From NCBI GenBank assembly GCA_015056815.1, contig SVFN01000003.1, positions 96,021 through 160,020 of the forward strand: a stretch of 64,000 bases of DNA, in the 5' to 3' direction. Below, one piece after another: positions 54,259 to 64,000 of this stretch. The notes under the pieces are model-generated. The model saw only the letters and a list, made by a program, of their open reading frames with translations, was not told the DNA's origin and ran no database searches. Origin of the DNA: Lachnospiraceae bacterium. Lineage in GTDB: Bacteria; Bacillota; Clostridia; Lachnospirales; Lachnospiraceae. The position numbers and the translations under genes were made by a program. Every line of letters starts with the position of its first letter. The first letter of the stretch is position 1.

Positions 54259-57200
54259 ATGAAACGAAACAAATGGAAAAGGTGGCTCTCGGGTGCGATG
54301 GCTTTCATACTTGCGGGCACAGGCTTTTCGGGGATGCAAGCTATGCCGGCAAAGGCGGCAGGGACGCCTGCAAGCTATGCAGAGGTCTTCACATCACTCT
54401 ATAAGGATGTTATCATAAACGGCCGGGAAAATGGTTATCTGAGTGACCAAAAAAACAGTGACTCGGCATACGGGGTACCCTATCATGCGGTGGAGACCTT
54501 CGTGGTTGACGGTGTGGATCAGGGTCATGAGACGACTTCAGAAGATGTGGCCTATCTGGTGCAGGCGGCAGCGATGAGAGATACGTTAGTCAATGCGAAA
54601 AAGATAAACGGTACGACAGGTGAGCTGGATAAGGCATGGAGTACACTGGAGTCCATGATCCCCGGCTGGTCTGAGGTGGCTGGAAATGAAGATGTCAACT
54701 TTCAGAAATTCTGGGATGTGGAAAGCTTTCAGGCGGATACGGTAGAGGAAGGTGATGAACCGACCAATTATCCGACGATGTCGCCGGATGTGAAAGCGGT
54801 CAATCCGATGTATCCGGTATTTAAACAGGCTTATTCGTCGGAGAATGGATATTATCTGATGCAGTCTTTGGCAGACGTGGATGATTGGTACGGCTTTGGA
54901 GGAAGGCAGATGGATACACAACCAAAAGGCCGGCTCACTTATATCAAAACGCACAAGAGGGGAGCGGGTGAATCATATTTTGAAACAGTGCCAAGTCCCT
55001 GCGTGGAAAGACTCCAGTATGGAGATAAAGAAAATGGCGGTATGCTGGGAATCGTTAGTAAAGCGCAATTTTGGCCCAAGCAGTATCAGTTTGAATGCGC
55101 TCCTGCTGCGGAGCAGCGTGCGATCGAAGCAGTGTATTTCGCAAATCGCAATGGGGTGGGGAAGACGGAGTCTGTTTCTAAAAAAGCGGGGGAAATGGGT
55201 GATCAGCTTCGAAATGTCATGTTTGATACCTATTATAAAGCAATTGCTAAGGAGACCACTATCCATAGCAATTCCAGCGAAGCAGCAAAGTCCTGCCACG
55301 GATTGATGGGGATCCATACAGAATGGGGAAGCGGGATAGAAGGAAGCTGGGGCTGGCAGACAAGCGGATCCCATATCCGGCTGGCTGATCAGAATCCCCT
55401 GTCAGCCTACGCCTGCGTCAAAGATCCGGACATCAGTAATGCTATGAAAGCAACGGGAGCATTGTCAGATTATCAGGAGTCATTGAAACGCCAGATGGAA
55501 TATTATCTGTGGCTGCAGTCGAAAGAGGGGCCCATTGCGGGGGGATGCACGAATAGTTTCCGGGGAAGATATGAAGTGTATCCAAGCGGATGGCCATGCT
55601 TTTATGATATGATCTATGTCGCTCATCCTGCCATGACAGATCCGGGCTGCAATGAATCCATACGATCCCAGGCGGTGACGATACAACGTCTTGCAGAGTT
55701 GTATCAGACTGTCAAACAAGAGGGAGAGATCACAGGAGTGAAGCCCGGAGAAATGACAATAGAACAGGCGGCAGATACCTTACTGACCAGATGGATCAAA
55801 TGGTTTATCGCAAATGTAAAGTTTGATGAAAAAGATAAATTCGGAAATACCTGTGCGTATCTGATCCCGGAGAAACTGGATTGGGGCGGAAGTACGAATG
55901 TGCCGGCTACATGGAACGGGTATTATGATCCGAATGGGAACAGGTATCTTAGCGCCAAGATCACAAGCTATGGACAGGCGGATGTGGAGAGTGTTTCCGC
56001 AATCTGCAATGCGCTGATCTGTTATGCCAAGGCAAAAGAAGTGGATGCGAAGTACGCAACCGAAGAAGGAACGGAAACTGCCCAAAAAGCTCTTTACTAT
56101 GCAAACAGGCTGCTTACAGCCCAGTATCGTGAAGGAAGAGATGACAAAGGAATTGCATTCACGGACAGTGATGCAGCTTTAGCAAGGGTTTTTGAGGAAG
56201 AAGTCTATATCCCGCATTATTATGATGGCAAGATGCCGGATGGATCTGTGCTTACAAACGGGGCGACCTTTAGCTCCATCCGCAGCCAGTACCGGAAGGA
56301 TCCCGCTTATAAAGAGGCGGAAGCATATTACGCAGGCGAGGACAGAAACGGTTATTCGGTTTCCGATAAAAACGGAGACGGAGTGATCGACATGAACGAT
56401 TATACTTACAAGCACCATAAATTTGCCGCACAGTGCAGCGCGATGACAGCTTATGGTACTATGGCACTTCTGTATCCAAATGTGAAATTGACAGACGGCT
56501 CTGAAAAAAAGACTTATATAGTAACATTTGATTTAAATGGAAAAGGCTCGAATCAAACGCAGACGGTAGTCGACGGGGAGAACGCGGTCGTACCGTCGGC
56601 ACCGACTGCAGAGGGCTTTACGTTCGGCGGCTGGTATACTTCAAGTAATTGCAGGGATGATGAGAAGTACGACTTTGCTGATCCGGTGACAAAAACGCTG
56701 GTTTTGTACGCAAAATGGAGCGCAGTTTCAGAGACGCCTGCGGAGGATCCCAAATCAGGTATGGGAGATAAACCCGCGACCGGGCCGGAAGAAAAGAAAA
56801 CAACAGCACCGGAACCAAAGGGAACCGTCATCGAAGATGGTAAGAGCGGGGGTGTTTATGTGGTAACATCTAACCCCGTGGGGGAACCGACGGTGGAGTA
56901 TAAAAAACAGATGTCAGCAGGTGGAAAGAGTGTTGTTATTCCGGATACCATCGTGAAAAATGCGATCACCTATCAAGTGACTTCCATCGCGGCCAACGCC
57001 TGCAAAAAGCAGAAGAAGCTGACAAAAGTCGTGATCGGAAAGAATGTAAAAAAGATCGGCAAGAATGCCTTTAACGGCTGTAAGAGCTTAAAACGCATTA
57101 CCATCAAAACGACCATGCTCCAAAAGTCCGGTGTCGGCAGGAATGCCTTTAAGGGAATCCATGCGAAAGCAACTGCGAAAGTGCCGAAGGAAAAGCTCAA

Positions 57201-57264
57201 ATCTTATACGGCTATCTTAAAAGCAAGAGGGATGAAAGGAAAACAGCAGAAGATTAAGAAATAG
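54259..57264 (+). CDS. Secreted GH48-family glycoside hydrolase with InlB_B-like and BspA-like C-terminal domains
   Basis: This 1001-residue protein has a signal peptide ending in AKA near residue 33. Residues about 38-745 match GH48: YHAVETFVVDGVDQGHETTSED, SKEGPIAGGCTNSFRG and EEEVYIPHYYDGKMPDG. In Cel48F the segment VEAPDYGHVTTSEA holds Glu44 and Glu55; here Glu55 is kept and the Glu44 position is Asp. An EF-hand-like DKNGDGVIDMNDY stretch is inserted near residue 702. Residues about 750-822 resemble an InlB_B/Flg_new repeat and 865-1001 a BspA-type LRR. No dockerin or cellulose-binding module is visible. Confidence 0.88.
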   Translation: MKRNKWKRWLSGAMAFILAGTGFSGMQAMPAKAAGTPASYAEVFTSLYKDVIINGRENGYLSDQKNSDSAYGVPYHAVETFVVDGVDQGHETTSEDVAYLVQAAAMRDTLVNAKKINGTTGELDKAWSTLESMIPGWSEVAGNEDVNFQKFWDVESFQADTVEEGDEPTNYPTMSPDVKAVNPMYPVFKQAYSSENGYYLMQSLADVDDWYGFGGRQMDTQPKGRLTYIKTHKRGAGESYFETVPSPCVERLQYGDKENGGMLGIVSKAQFWPKQYQFECAPAAEQRAIEAVYFANRNGVGKTESVSKKAGEMGDQLRNVMFDTYYKAIAKETTIHSNSSEAAKSCHGLMGIHTEWGSGIEGSWGWQTSGSHIRLADQNPLSAYACVKDPDISNAMKATGALSDYQESLKRQMEYYLWLQSKEGPIAGGCTNSFRGRYEVYPSGWPCFYDMIYVAHPAMTDPGCNESIRSQAVTIQRLAELYQTVKQEGEITGVKPGEMTIEQAADTLLTRWIKWFIANVKFDEKDKFGNTCAYLIPEKLDWGGSTNVPATWNGYYDPNGNRYLSAKITSYGQADVESVSAICNALICYAKAKEVDAKYATEEGTETAQKALYYANRLLTAQYREGRDDKGIAFTDSDAALARVFEEEVYIPHYYDGKMPDGSVLTNGATFSSIRSQYRKDPAYKEAEAYYAGEDRNGYSVSDKNGDGVIDMNDYTYKHHKFAAQCSAMTAYGTMALLYPNVKLTDGSEKKTYIVTFDLNGKGSNQTQTVVDGENAVVPSAPTAEGFTFGGWYTSSNCRDDEKYDFADPVTKTLVLYAKWSAVSETPAEDPKSGMGDKPATGPEEKKTTAPEPKGTVIEDGKSGGVYVVTSNPVGEPTVEYKKQMSAGGKSVVIPDTIVKNAITYQVTSIAANACKKQKKLTKVVIGKNVKKIGKNAFNGCKSLKRITIKTTMLQKSGVGRNAFKGIHAKATAKVPKEKLKSYTAILKARGMKGKQQKIKK

Positions 57265-57302
57265 GATTAAGAGGTAAACTTAAGAAGAAAGGTTTATGCC
57301 AA

Positions 57303-57341
57303 AGAACCGGACAGAACGAGATTTCTGGCCGGTTCTTTTTT
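57303..57341 (+). terminator. Intrinsic terminator after the GH48 gene
   Basis: AGAACCGG pairs with CCGGTTCT and T residues follow. Confidence 0.8.
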
Positions 57342-57463
57342 CAGACATTTATAAATTATTTATAAAATCGTTTATTTCTAAGAGCAATAAGAAAAAAAGA
57401 GAAAAAATATAGAAAAAGAGAGATAACAGAAGGAAAAGGATAGTATACGAGAGATTTACAAAC

Positions 57464-57530
57464 TTGCAACTATACCACAAAAAAACTAATATGTGTATTG
57501 TGATTAGCACTCAACAGGAATGAGTGCTAA
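57464..57530 (+). promoter_or_regulatory. groESL promoter with CIRCE operator
   Basis: TTGCAA, 17 nt, TAATAT (57464-57492) is the promoter. The perfect CIRCE element TTAGCACTC-N9-GAGTGCTAA is at 57504-57530. CIRCE binds the HrcA repressor, so groESL is heat-induced. Confidence 0.97.
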
Positions 57531-57623
57531 TAATATCAGAGACATAGTTTTTGCAACGGCTCATATATATAGAAAGAGCTGTTATGGCGAAAACAGAGAG
57601 CAGATAAAAAGGAGGCTTTTATC

Positions 57624-57911
57624 ATGAAGTTAGTACCACTTGGCGACAGAGTCGTATTAAAGCAGTTAGCAGCAGAGGAGACGACCAAATCCGGCATCGT
57701 TCTTCCCGGACAGAGTAAAGAGAAACCGCAACAGGCAGAAGTGATCGCAGTAGGTCCCGGCGGAATGGTTGACGGCAAAGAGATCAAAATGGAAGTCAAG
57801 GTCGGCGATCAGGTGATCTATTCCAAATATGCAGGCACAGATGTAAAACTGGATGAGGAAGAATTTATCGTAGTAAGACAGAGCGATATTCTGGCAATCG
57901 TAGAGGCGTAA
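57624..57911 (+). CDS. groES: Co-chaperonin GroES
   Basis: This 95-residue protein is the GroES heptamer lid of GroEL. It begins MKLVPLGDRVVLKQL, has the mobile loop around EETTKSGIVLPGQSKEKPQ, and ends SDILAIVEA. AAAAGGAGG precedes the ATG. It is the first gene of the CIRCE-regulated operon. Confidence 0.98.
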   Translation: MKLVPLGDRVVLKQLAAEETTKSGIVLPGQSKEKPQQAEVIAVGPGGMVDGKEIKMEVKVGDQVIYSKYAGTDVKLDEEEFIVVRQSDILAIVEA

Positions 57912-57920
57912 GCCGCATAG

Positions 57921-57993
57921 ATACGAGAGAATGCAACGAACTGTTGATTCATCATTCGGGAATGTGTGATGATAGCGTTCTTTCCTCGTGTAT
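57921..57993 (+). other. Hairpin in the groES-groEL spacer
   Basis: ATACGAG pairs with CTCGTGTAT and an inner TCATCA/TGATGA arm is enclosed. It could affect mRNA processing or relative groES/groEL levels. Confidence 0.4.
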
Positions 57994-58044
57994 ATCGATC
58001 GTCAAAAGTGTTAACCGGTATAAATAAGAATTAGGAGGTCATGA

Positions 58045-59670
<1,626 letters not shown>

Positions 59671-59679
59671 GTGACAACA

Positions 59680-59960
59680 GTCACTATTCACAGCTCATAA
59701 AAAAACAAGTCCCGACTCGTCGAGCTCGCTCGAAAGAGGCGGGACTTGTTTTTTTATGAACCCTGCGAAGCAGGGACCTCACAGATATGAGAAAAAAGAA
59801 AGCGCGAAGCGCGGTTTTTCGAATATCTGCGAGGAGCAGTGAATAGTGACGGGAGGGAGAAAAGAAACCCCGACTCGTCGAGCTCGCTCGAAAGAGGCGG
59901 GACCTGTTTTTTTATGAACCCTGCGAAGCAGGGACCTCACAGATATGAGAAAAAAGAGAG
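59680..59960. repeat. Duplicated terminator-like repeat behind groEL with family B-like ends
   Basis: GTCACTATTCAC at 59680-59691 is exactly inverted at 59839-59850. Inside and beyond, an about 89-bp unit (CCCGACTCGTCGAGCTCGCT...) occurs twice, starting at 59711 and 59869 (158-nt offset). The first copy forms a strong terminator, AAACAAGTCCCG/CGGGACTTGTTT with a T run (59703-59755). The second lacks the left arm. The ends resemble the GTTACTATTCACAG arms near 3.1 and 8.2 kb. Confidence 0.7.
59703..59755 (+). terminator. groEL terminator
   Basis: A 12-bp stem AAACAAGTCCCG/CGGGACTTGTTT with a 25-nt loop, followed by TTTTT. Confidence 0.85.
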
Positions 59961-60036
59961 CGCGAAGCAGGTACCGAGAACCCTGCGAAGGCGCCTCATC
60001 CCGACGGGTGGCTGCCTTTATTTATGCCGGTTACGA

Positions 60037-60175
60037 GCCTGACACATGGTATGTTTCGAAAACAGACCTTTGAAAAACGCCGGTACTTAGGCACCGTATT
60101 TTGGTGCCTTATGTACCGCTGCGTTTTTCACAGAGCGAGAGCGTGTCTGTCTGAGAAATATACCATGTGTCAGGC
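60037..60175. repeat. Long near-perfect hairpin, 139 nt
   Basis: GCCTGACACATGGTAT at 60037-60052 pairs with ATACCATGTGTCAGGC at 60160-60175 (16 of 16). Further in, AAAAACG...CGGTAC pairs with GTACCG...CGTTTTT, ACAGAC pairs with GTCTGT, and AGGCACC pairs with GGTGCCT at the tip. The element lies in the 740-nt groEL-relA gap, before the relA promoter. It may be a MITE-like element or a folded RNA. No second copy was seen in the window. Confidence 0.7.
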
Positions 60176-60292
60176 GACCGATAACACCATAACCCTTCCA
60201 AATATTAGCAAAATATGAACAAACCATATCCATTTTGTGAAAATTAGCGAAAGAATCTATGCTTTTTCAAAATATATCATAACAACGTTGCA

Positions 60293-60321
60293 TTGACGAA
60301 CGCCTGAAATTTTACTATAAT
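60293..60321 (+). promoter_or_regulatory. Promoter of the relA/spoT gene
   Basis: TTGACG, 17 nt, TATAAT. The -10 box ends 93 nt before the proposed ATG at 60414. Confidence 0.8.
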
Positions 60322-60413
60322 TACTTTCAAACAGCTATATTTTGGGGGATTATGGGAATAATGGTTTTGCATGGGGAGCAGGGAGATTTAATTATGAAAA
60401 AGTAGGCGATCAT

Positions 60414-62735
60414 ATGGAAGATTTTGTGGCAAGCAGTATTTCGGGCGGCGGACTGGTACTGGATGATGGTCGGATTGAAGAAACGAAGGAATTCAGAAGC
60501 CCTGAGGAGCTTTATCAGGACTTAATTACGCGCGTCAAAAAATATCATCCCAGTGGTGATATTTCTTTAATTGAAAAAGCGTATCATATTGCGGATGAAG
60601 CGCATAAGGATCAGGTCCGGAAGTCCGGAGAGCCTTATATCATTCATCCTCTTTGTGTTGCCATTATACTTGCAGAGCTCGAGATGGATAAGGAAACGAT
60701 CGCAGCCGGACTTTTGCATGATGTTGTGGAAGATACGGTCATGACGGATGATGAGATCCGGGAAGAATTCGGAGAAGACGTCGCGCTTTTGGTTGACGGT
60801 GTGACGAAGTTAAATAAATTACAATACAAAGGTGATTTTTCAGACAAACAGACAGCCAAATTTGAATTGCAGGCAGAGAATCTGCGCAAGATGTTTCTTG
60901 CCATGGCGAAGGATATCCGCGTCATCATCATTAAGCTCGCGGACAGACTTCACAATATGCGTACGCTAAAGCATATGCGCCCTGAGAAACAGCAGGAAAA
61001 GGCCCAGGAGACGATGGATATCTATGCACCGATCGCCGAAAGACTCGGTATCATGAGGGTTAAGGTGGAGCTGGATGATCTTTCTCTGAAGTATCTGCAG
61101 CCGGAAGCCTATAAGGATCTGGCACAAAAGATCGCAGCGCGGAAAAGTGAGAGAGAGGCTTATGTACAGGGCATTGTAGATGAGGTAAGAGCCCATATCG
61201 AAGAAGCCGGCATCCGGGCAAAGATCGATGGGCGTGTGAAACACTTTTTCAGTATCTATAAGAAGATGAAAAACCAGAATAAGACACTGGATCAGATTTA
61301 TGATCTGTTTGCTGTTCGTATTATCGTGGACAGTGTACTGGACTGCTATTCGGCGCTGGGTGTCATTCATTCAATTTACAAGCCGATCCCGGGGCGCTTT
61401 AAAGACTACATTGCGGCACCGAAGGCGAATATGTACCAGTCGCTTCATACGACACTGATCGGATCCCATGGGCAGCCCTTTGAGATCCAGATCCGTACCT
61501 ATGATATGCATCGGACGGCAGAGTATGGTATCGCAGCACACTGGAAATATAAAGAAGCAGCAGACGGCAAGAAAGTGGAGGCCAGCGAAGAGGCTAAGAT
61601 GGTATGGCTGCGGCAGATTCTGGAATGGCAGCAGGATACATCGGACAATCATGAATTTATGAATCTGATCAAGACAGATCTGGATCTGTTTTCGGATCAG
61701 GTTTACTGCTTTACACCTACCGGAGATGTGAAGAATCTGCCGGCGGGTTCCACTCCGATCGATTTTGCCTACAGCATTCATTCTGCGGTCGGCAATAAGC
61801 TGATCGGCGCCAGGGTCAACGGAAAACTGGTGACGATCGATTATGAGATCCAGACCGGAGACCGGGTGGAGATTCTGACCTCCCAGAATTCCAAGGGACC
61901 GAGCCGTGACTGGCTTGCAGTGGTCAAATCCTCCCAGGCACGCAATAAGATCAATCAGTGGTTCCGCAGTGAGGATAAAGACGATAATATCATAAAAGGC
62001 AAGGAGCTTTTACAGAATTATTGTAAGTCCAAGGCAATCAACCAGGTAGATGTCATGCGTCCGGAATACATGGAAGCGATCATGAAAAAATACGGTTTCC
62101 GGGATTGGGAATCAGTACTGGCAGCAATCGGACATGGAGGTTTGAAAGAAGGACAGATCATCAACCGCATGAAGGAGCTTTACGACAGGGAGCATCCGAG
62201 AATGCTTTCTGATGAGGAGATCATCAAGAGCATCGAGGAGAGCCAGTCGAAGCGTATGACTCCAAGAAGTAAGAATTCCAGCGGGATCATCGTCAGAGGT
62301 ATCGATGATGTGGCAGTCCGCTTTTCCAAATGCTGTTCTCCGGTACCGGGAGATGAGATCGTTGGTTTTGTTACCAGAGGGCGCGGCATTTCCATTCACC
62401 GGACGGACTGTATCAATGTCCTGAACCTTCCTGAACTGGAACGCAATCGGATCATTGATGCGGAATGGCAGGATGATTCTGATCATAAAGGAGAGAAATT
62501 CTTTGCGGAAATTTCCATCTATGCGAACGATAGAAGCGGTCTTTTGGTAGATGTTTCCAAAACATTGACGGAGAGCAATATTAATATCTTAAGTGTCAAT
62601 ACCCGTACCAGCAAACAGGGAGTCGCCACGATGTCGGTTTCCTTCGAGGTGGCGAGCAGGGAAGAACTGAATCATATCATAGATAAGCTGCGCAACATTC
62701 CGAGCGTTCTTGACGTAGAGCGTACGACCGGATAG
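60414..62735 (+). CDS. relA: Bifunctional (p)ppGpp synthetase/hydrolase (Rel)
   Basis: This roughly 770-residue long RSH enzyme controls the stringent response. The N-terminal HD hydrolase has LLHDVVEDT and DRLHNMRTL; the synthetase has PGRFKDYIAAPKANMYQSLHTT. A TGS domain (VYCFTPTGDVKNLPAGSTPIDFAYSIH), a Cys-rich helical region and a final ACT domain (FAEISIYANDRSGLLVDVSKTLTE) follow. The ATG at 60414 is preferred; the track start at 60342 is a TTG. It has its own promoter and MBL/hemZ genes follow downstream. Confidence 0.96.
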   Translation: MEDFVASSISGGGLVLDDGRIEETKEFRSPEELYQDLITRVKKYHPSGDISLIEKAYHIADEAHKDQVRKSGEPYIIHPLCVAIILAELEMDKETIAAGLLHDVVEDTVMTDDEIREEFGEDVALLVDGVTKLNKLQYKGDFSDKQTAKFELQAENLRKMFLAMAKDIRVIIIKLADRLHNMRTLKHMRPEKQQEKAQETMDIYAPIAERLGIMRVKVELDDLSLKYLQPEAYKDLAQKIAARKSEREAYVQGIVDEVRAHIEEAGIRAKIDGRVKHFFSIYKKMKNQNKTLDQIYDLFAVRIIVDSVLDCYSALGVIHSIYKPIPGRFKDYIAAPKANMYQSLHTTLIGSHGQPFEIQIRTYDMHRTAEYGIAAHWKYKEAADGKKVEASEEAKMVWLRQILEWQQDTSDNHEFMNLIKTDLDLFSDQVYCFTPTGDVKNLPAGSTPIDFAYSIHSAVGNKLIGARVNGKLVTIDYEIQTGDRVEILTSQNSKGPSRDWLAVVKSSQARNKINQWFRSEDKDDNIIKGKELLQNYCKSKAINQVDVMRPEYMEAIMKKYGFRDWESVLAAIGHGGLKEGQIINRMKELYDREHPRMLSDEEIIKSIEESQSKRMTPRSKNSSGIIVRGIDDVAVRFSKCCSPVPGDEIVGFVTRGRGISIHRTDCINVLNLPELERNRIIDAEWQDDSDHKGEKFFAEISIYANDRSGLLVDVSKTLTESNINILSVNTRTSKQGVATMSVSFEVASREELNHIIDKLRNIPSVLDVERTTG

Positions 62736-62817
62736 CGCTATCGGCAGACAATATAAACGGCTGCAAAAGAGGCAGACGGAAAATACCCGGCAACTGAAAA
62801 CAAAGGAGAGTTAGTGG

Positions 62818-63444
62818 ATGATAAAGATCGGACGTATTCTCATGGGCGTATGCCAGACAAATTGCTATTTCGTATATGAAGAAGGAAAAAAGGAAGTGCT
62901 TTTTATAGACCCGGCAGATCATGGTGAAGTGATCTATGAGAAACTTGAGAAAGCCGGCTTTACAGTGGCAGCGATCCTTCTGACACATGGGCATTTTGAT
63001 CACATCTGGGGCATTGCCGGACTAAAAGAAAAGACCGGCGCCAAAGTCTATGCCTTTGAGGGGGAAAAGGATGTATTGAATAGGATCGAGCTGAATCTGT
63101 CTGAGCAGTTTGGCCGGGCCTGTACCGTAGAGGCGGATGTATATCTGAAAGACGGTGAAAAGACGACGATCGCAGGGATGACATTTCAGACTATTGCCAC
63201 ACCGGGACATACACAGGGAAGCTGCTGCTTTTATTTTGAAGAAGACGGGATCTTAGTGGCGGGCGATACTTTGTTTGAGAGTTCCGTGGGGCGTACGGAT
63301 TTTCCGACCGGCTCCATGTCCACACTGGTGCGTTCTGTCGAGGAAAAACTGTTTGTGCTGCCCGATGAGGTCAAGGTATTCCCCGGACACGGCGGACAGA
63401 CTACGATCGGAGACGAGAAGAAATACAATCCTTTCTTTGGATAA
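62818..63444 (+). CDS. MBL-fold metallohydrolase (glyoxalase II-like)
   Basis: This 208-residue enzyme has the metallo-beta-lactamase motif LTHGHFDHIWG near residue 59, and further metal ligands in ATPGHTQGSCCFYF and VAGDTLF and FPGHGGQTTIG. It resembles the short YcbL/GloB-like group. The substrate is not fixed; thioester hydrolysis is typical. AGGAG precedes the ATG. It lies between relA and hemZ, an arrangement common in Clostridia (recollection). Confidence 0.9.
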   Translation: MIKIGRILMGVCQTNCYFVYEEGKKEVLFIDPADHGEVIYEKLEKAGFTVAAILLTHGHFDHIWGIAGLKEKTGAKVYAFEGEKDVLNRIELNLSEQFGRACTVEADVYLKDGEKTTIAGMTFQTIATPGHTQGSCCFYFEEDGILVAGDTLFESSVGRTDFPTGSMSTLVRSVEEKLFVLPDEVKVFPGHGGQTTIGDEKKYNPFFG

Positions 63445-63474
63445 CCCAATAGAACAGAAAAAAAGGATAATCAT

Positions 63475-64000
63475 ATGTTTTATATCAAATTGAACAGGCA
63501 GGAGTACAGTTATGATGTTCATTCTCTCGTGAAAGCATTTTTTCCGGAGGAAACGGTAAAAGTACTTCTGTATGAAACAGAACCGTCAGAGGATGAGAGT
63601 GTTGTTTCGGAGGAGGCTTTAGCGATACGGATACAGATTGACGCAAATGAAGATGCCTTCTTTACATCCTATGTGCAGATGATGGAACACGGAGCGAAAC
63701 AGATTCTGGCGAAGCCTGTTTTCGAAAGTAAATATCAAGCAATAGAGAGCGATCAAAATCCTGCTTCCACAAGGAAACAGGATTTTTCAAGGTTTTTATA
63801 CCGCTGCCTGTGCGAAGTGACGGGAAAAGAACTTCCCTGGGGCAATCTTACCGGGATACGGCCGACCAAGATCGTCATGGGGCTTTTAGAGCAGGGAAAG
63901 AGCCGGGACGAGATCTATGCGGCGATGAAAGAATCTCATATGGTAAGCGAGGAAAAGATCGCACTCAGTATCGATATTGCCGGACGGGAGAGAGAGCTGC
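63475..64000 (+). CDS. hemZ: Coproporphyrinogen III oxidase-like radical SAM protein HemZ (5' part)
   Basis: The reading frame starts at ATG 63475 with AAAAGGA upstream and runs open to the window end, so only the N-terminal about 175 residues are seen. The stretch LPWGNLTGIRPTKIVMGLLEQGKSRDEIY is characteristic of HemZ, before its radical SAM domain. HemZ-type proteins are annotated as oxygen-independent coproporphyrinogen dehydrogenases. It was not in the ORF track because it has no stop in the window. Confidence 0.85.
   Translation, partial: MFYIKLNRQEYSYDVHSLVKAFFPEETVKVLLYETEPSEDESVVSEEALAIRIQIDANEDAFFTSYVQMMEHGAKQILAKPVFESKYQAIESDQNPASTRKQDFSRFLYRCLCEVTGKELPWGNLTGIRPTKIVMGLLEQGKSRDEIYAAMKESHMVSEEKIALSIDIAGREREL

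Noticed and set aside
59680-59960. CRISPR or tandem spacer array behind groEL
   Set aside because: Only two copies, 158 nt apart, with a terminator stem inside; no regular spacing.

Overview
The window looks like a chromosomal segment from an anaerobic, low-to-mid GC Clostridia bacterium, most likely of the family Lachnospiraceae. The supporting evidence is strong AGGAGG ribosome sites, TTGACA/TATAAT promoters, U-run terminators, a CIRCE-controlled groESL, a T-box-controlled trp operon, HemZ, a YjfB-type protein and a minimal SufC/SufB-like pair. No tRNA, rRNA, prophage, insertion sequence with transposase or CRISPR array was seen. The genus assignment is inference; no database search was run.

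Layout: 0-2.3 kb is the end of a surface-polysaccharide type locus (SGNH hydrolase, DRE-TIM aldolase). 2.5-6.6 kb holds a small unknown gene and a GntR/YtrA-type regulator with an ABC exporter, preceded by a palindromic operator. 6.8-11 kb has hflX, a DegV protein and two unknown membrane proteins. 11-16.2 kb has two adjacent COG0523-type GTPases (one with a long histidine repeat, one fused to a YcgQ/DUF1980-like domain), a SpoVK-like AAA ATPase and a K+ channel. 16.2-18.3 kb carries pyrBI and a nitroreductase on the minus strand. 18.4-25 kb has structured repeats, a PH-like protein, a MATE exporter and a folate operon folC-folE-HD-folP-folBK. 25-31 kb has a DUF5050-like protein, pheA and a two-component pair. 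31-36.6 kb is a polyphosphate locus (ppx, ppk1) with two HAD phosphatases. 36.8-40.9 kb (minus) has a PHP-HAD fusion, an ABC-F ATPase and yjfB. 41-46.5 kb has an XRE regulator, a LytTR response regulator, a structured intergenic RNA candidate, an Orn/Lys/Arg decarboxylase and the SufC/SufB-like pair. 46.6-52.9 kb is the trp operon (T-box, trpEGCFBA, no trpD). 53-64 kb has a degenerate GGDEF protein, a secreted GH48 glycosidase, groESL, a repeat-rich spacer, relA/spoT, an MBL hydrolase and the start of hemZ.

The most interesting items are: (1) a GH48 family enzyme without dockerin or cellulose-binding module but with InlB_B-like and BspA-like C-terminal repeats; (2) three hairpins after yjfB with unrelated stems but the same loop (UCCCCG in the yjfB sense); (3) a promoter-to-terminator structured RNA of about 250 nt upstream of the decarboxylase; (4) a GTPase fused to a YcgQ-like domain next to a His-rich COG0523 GTPase; (5) a HD hydrolase inside the folate operon that could fill the missing pterin triphosphatase step; (6) several families of short structured repeats, one copy of which supplies the stop codon of folBK; (7) a trp operon lacking trpD.
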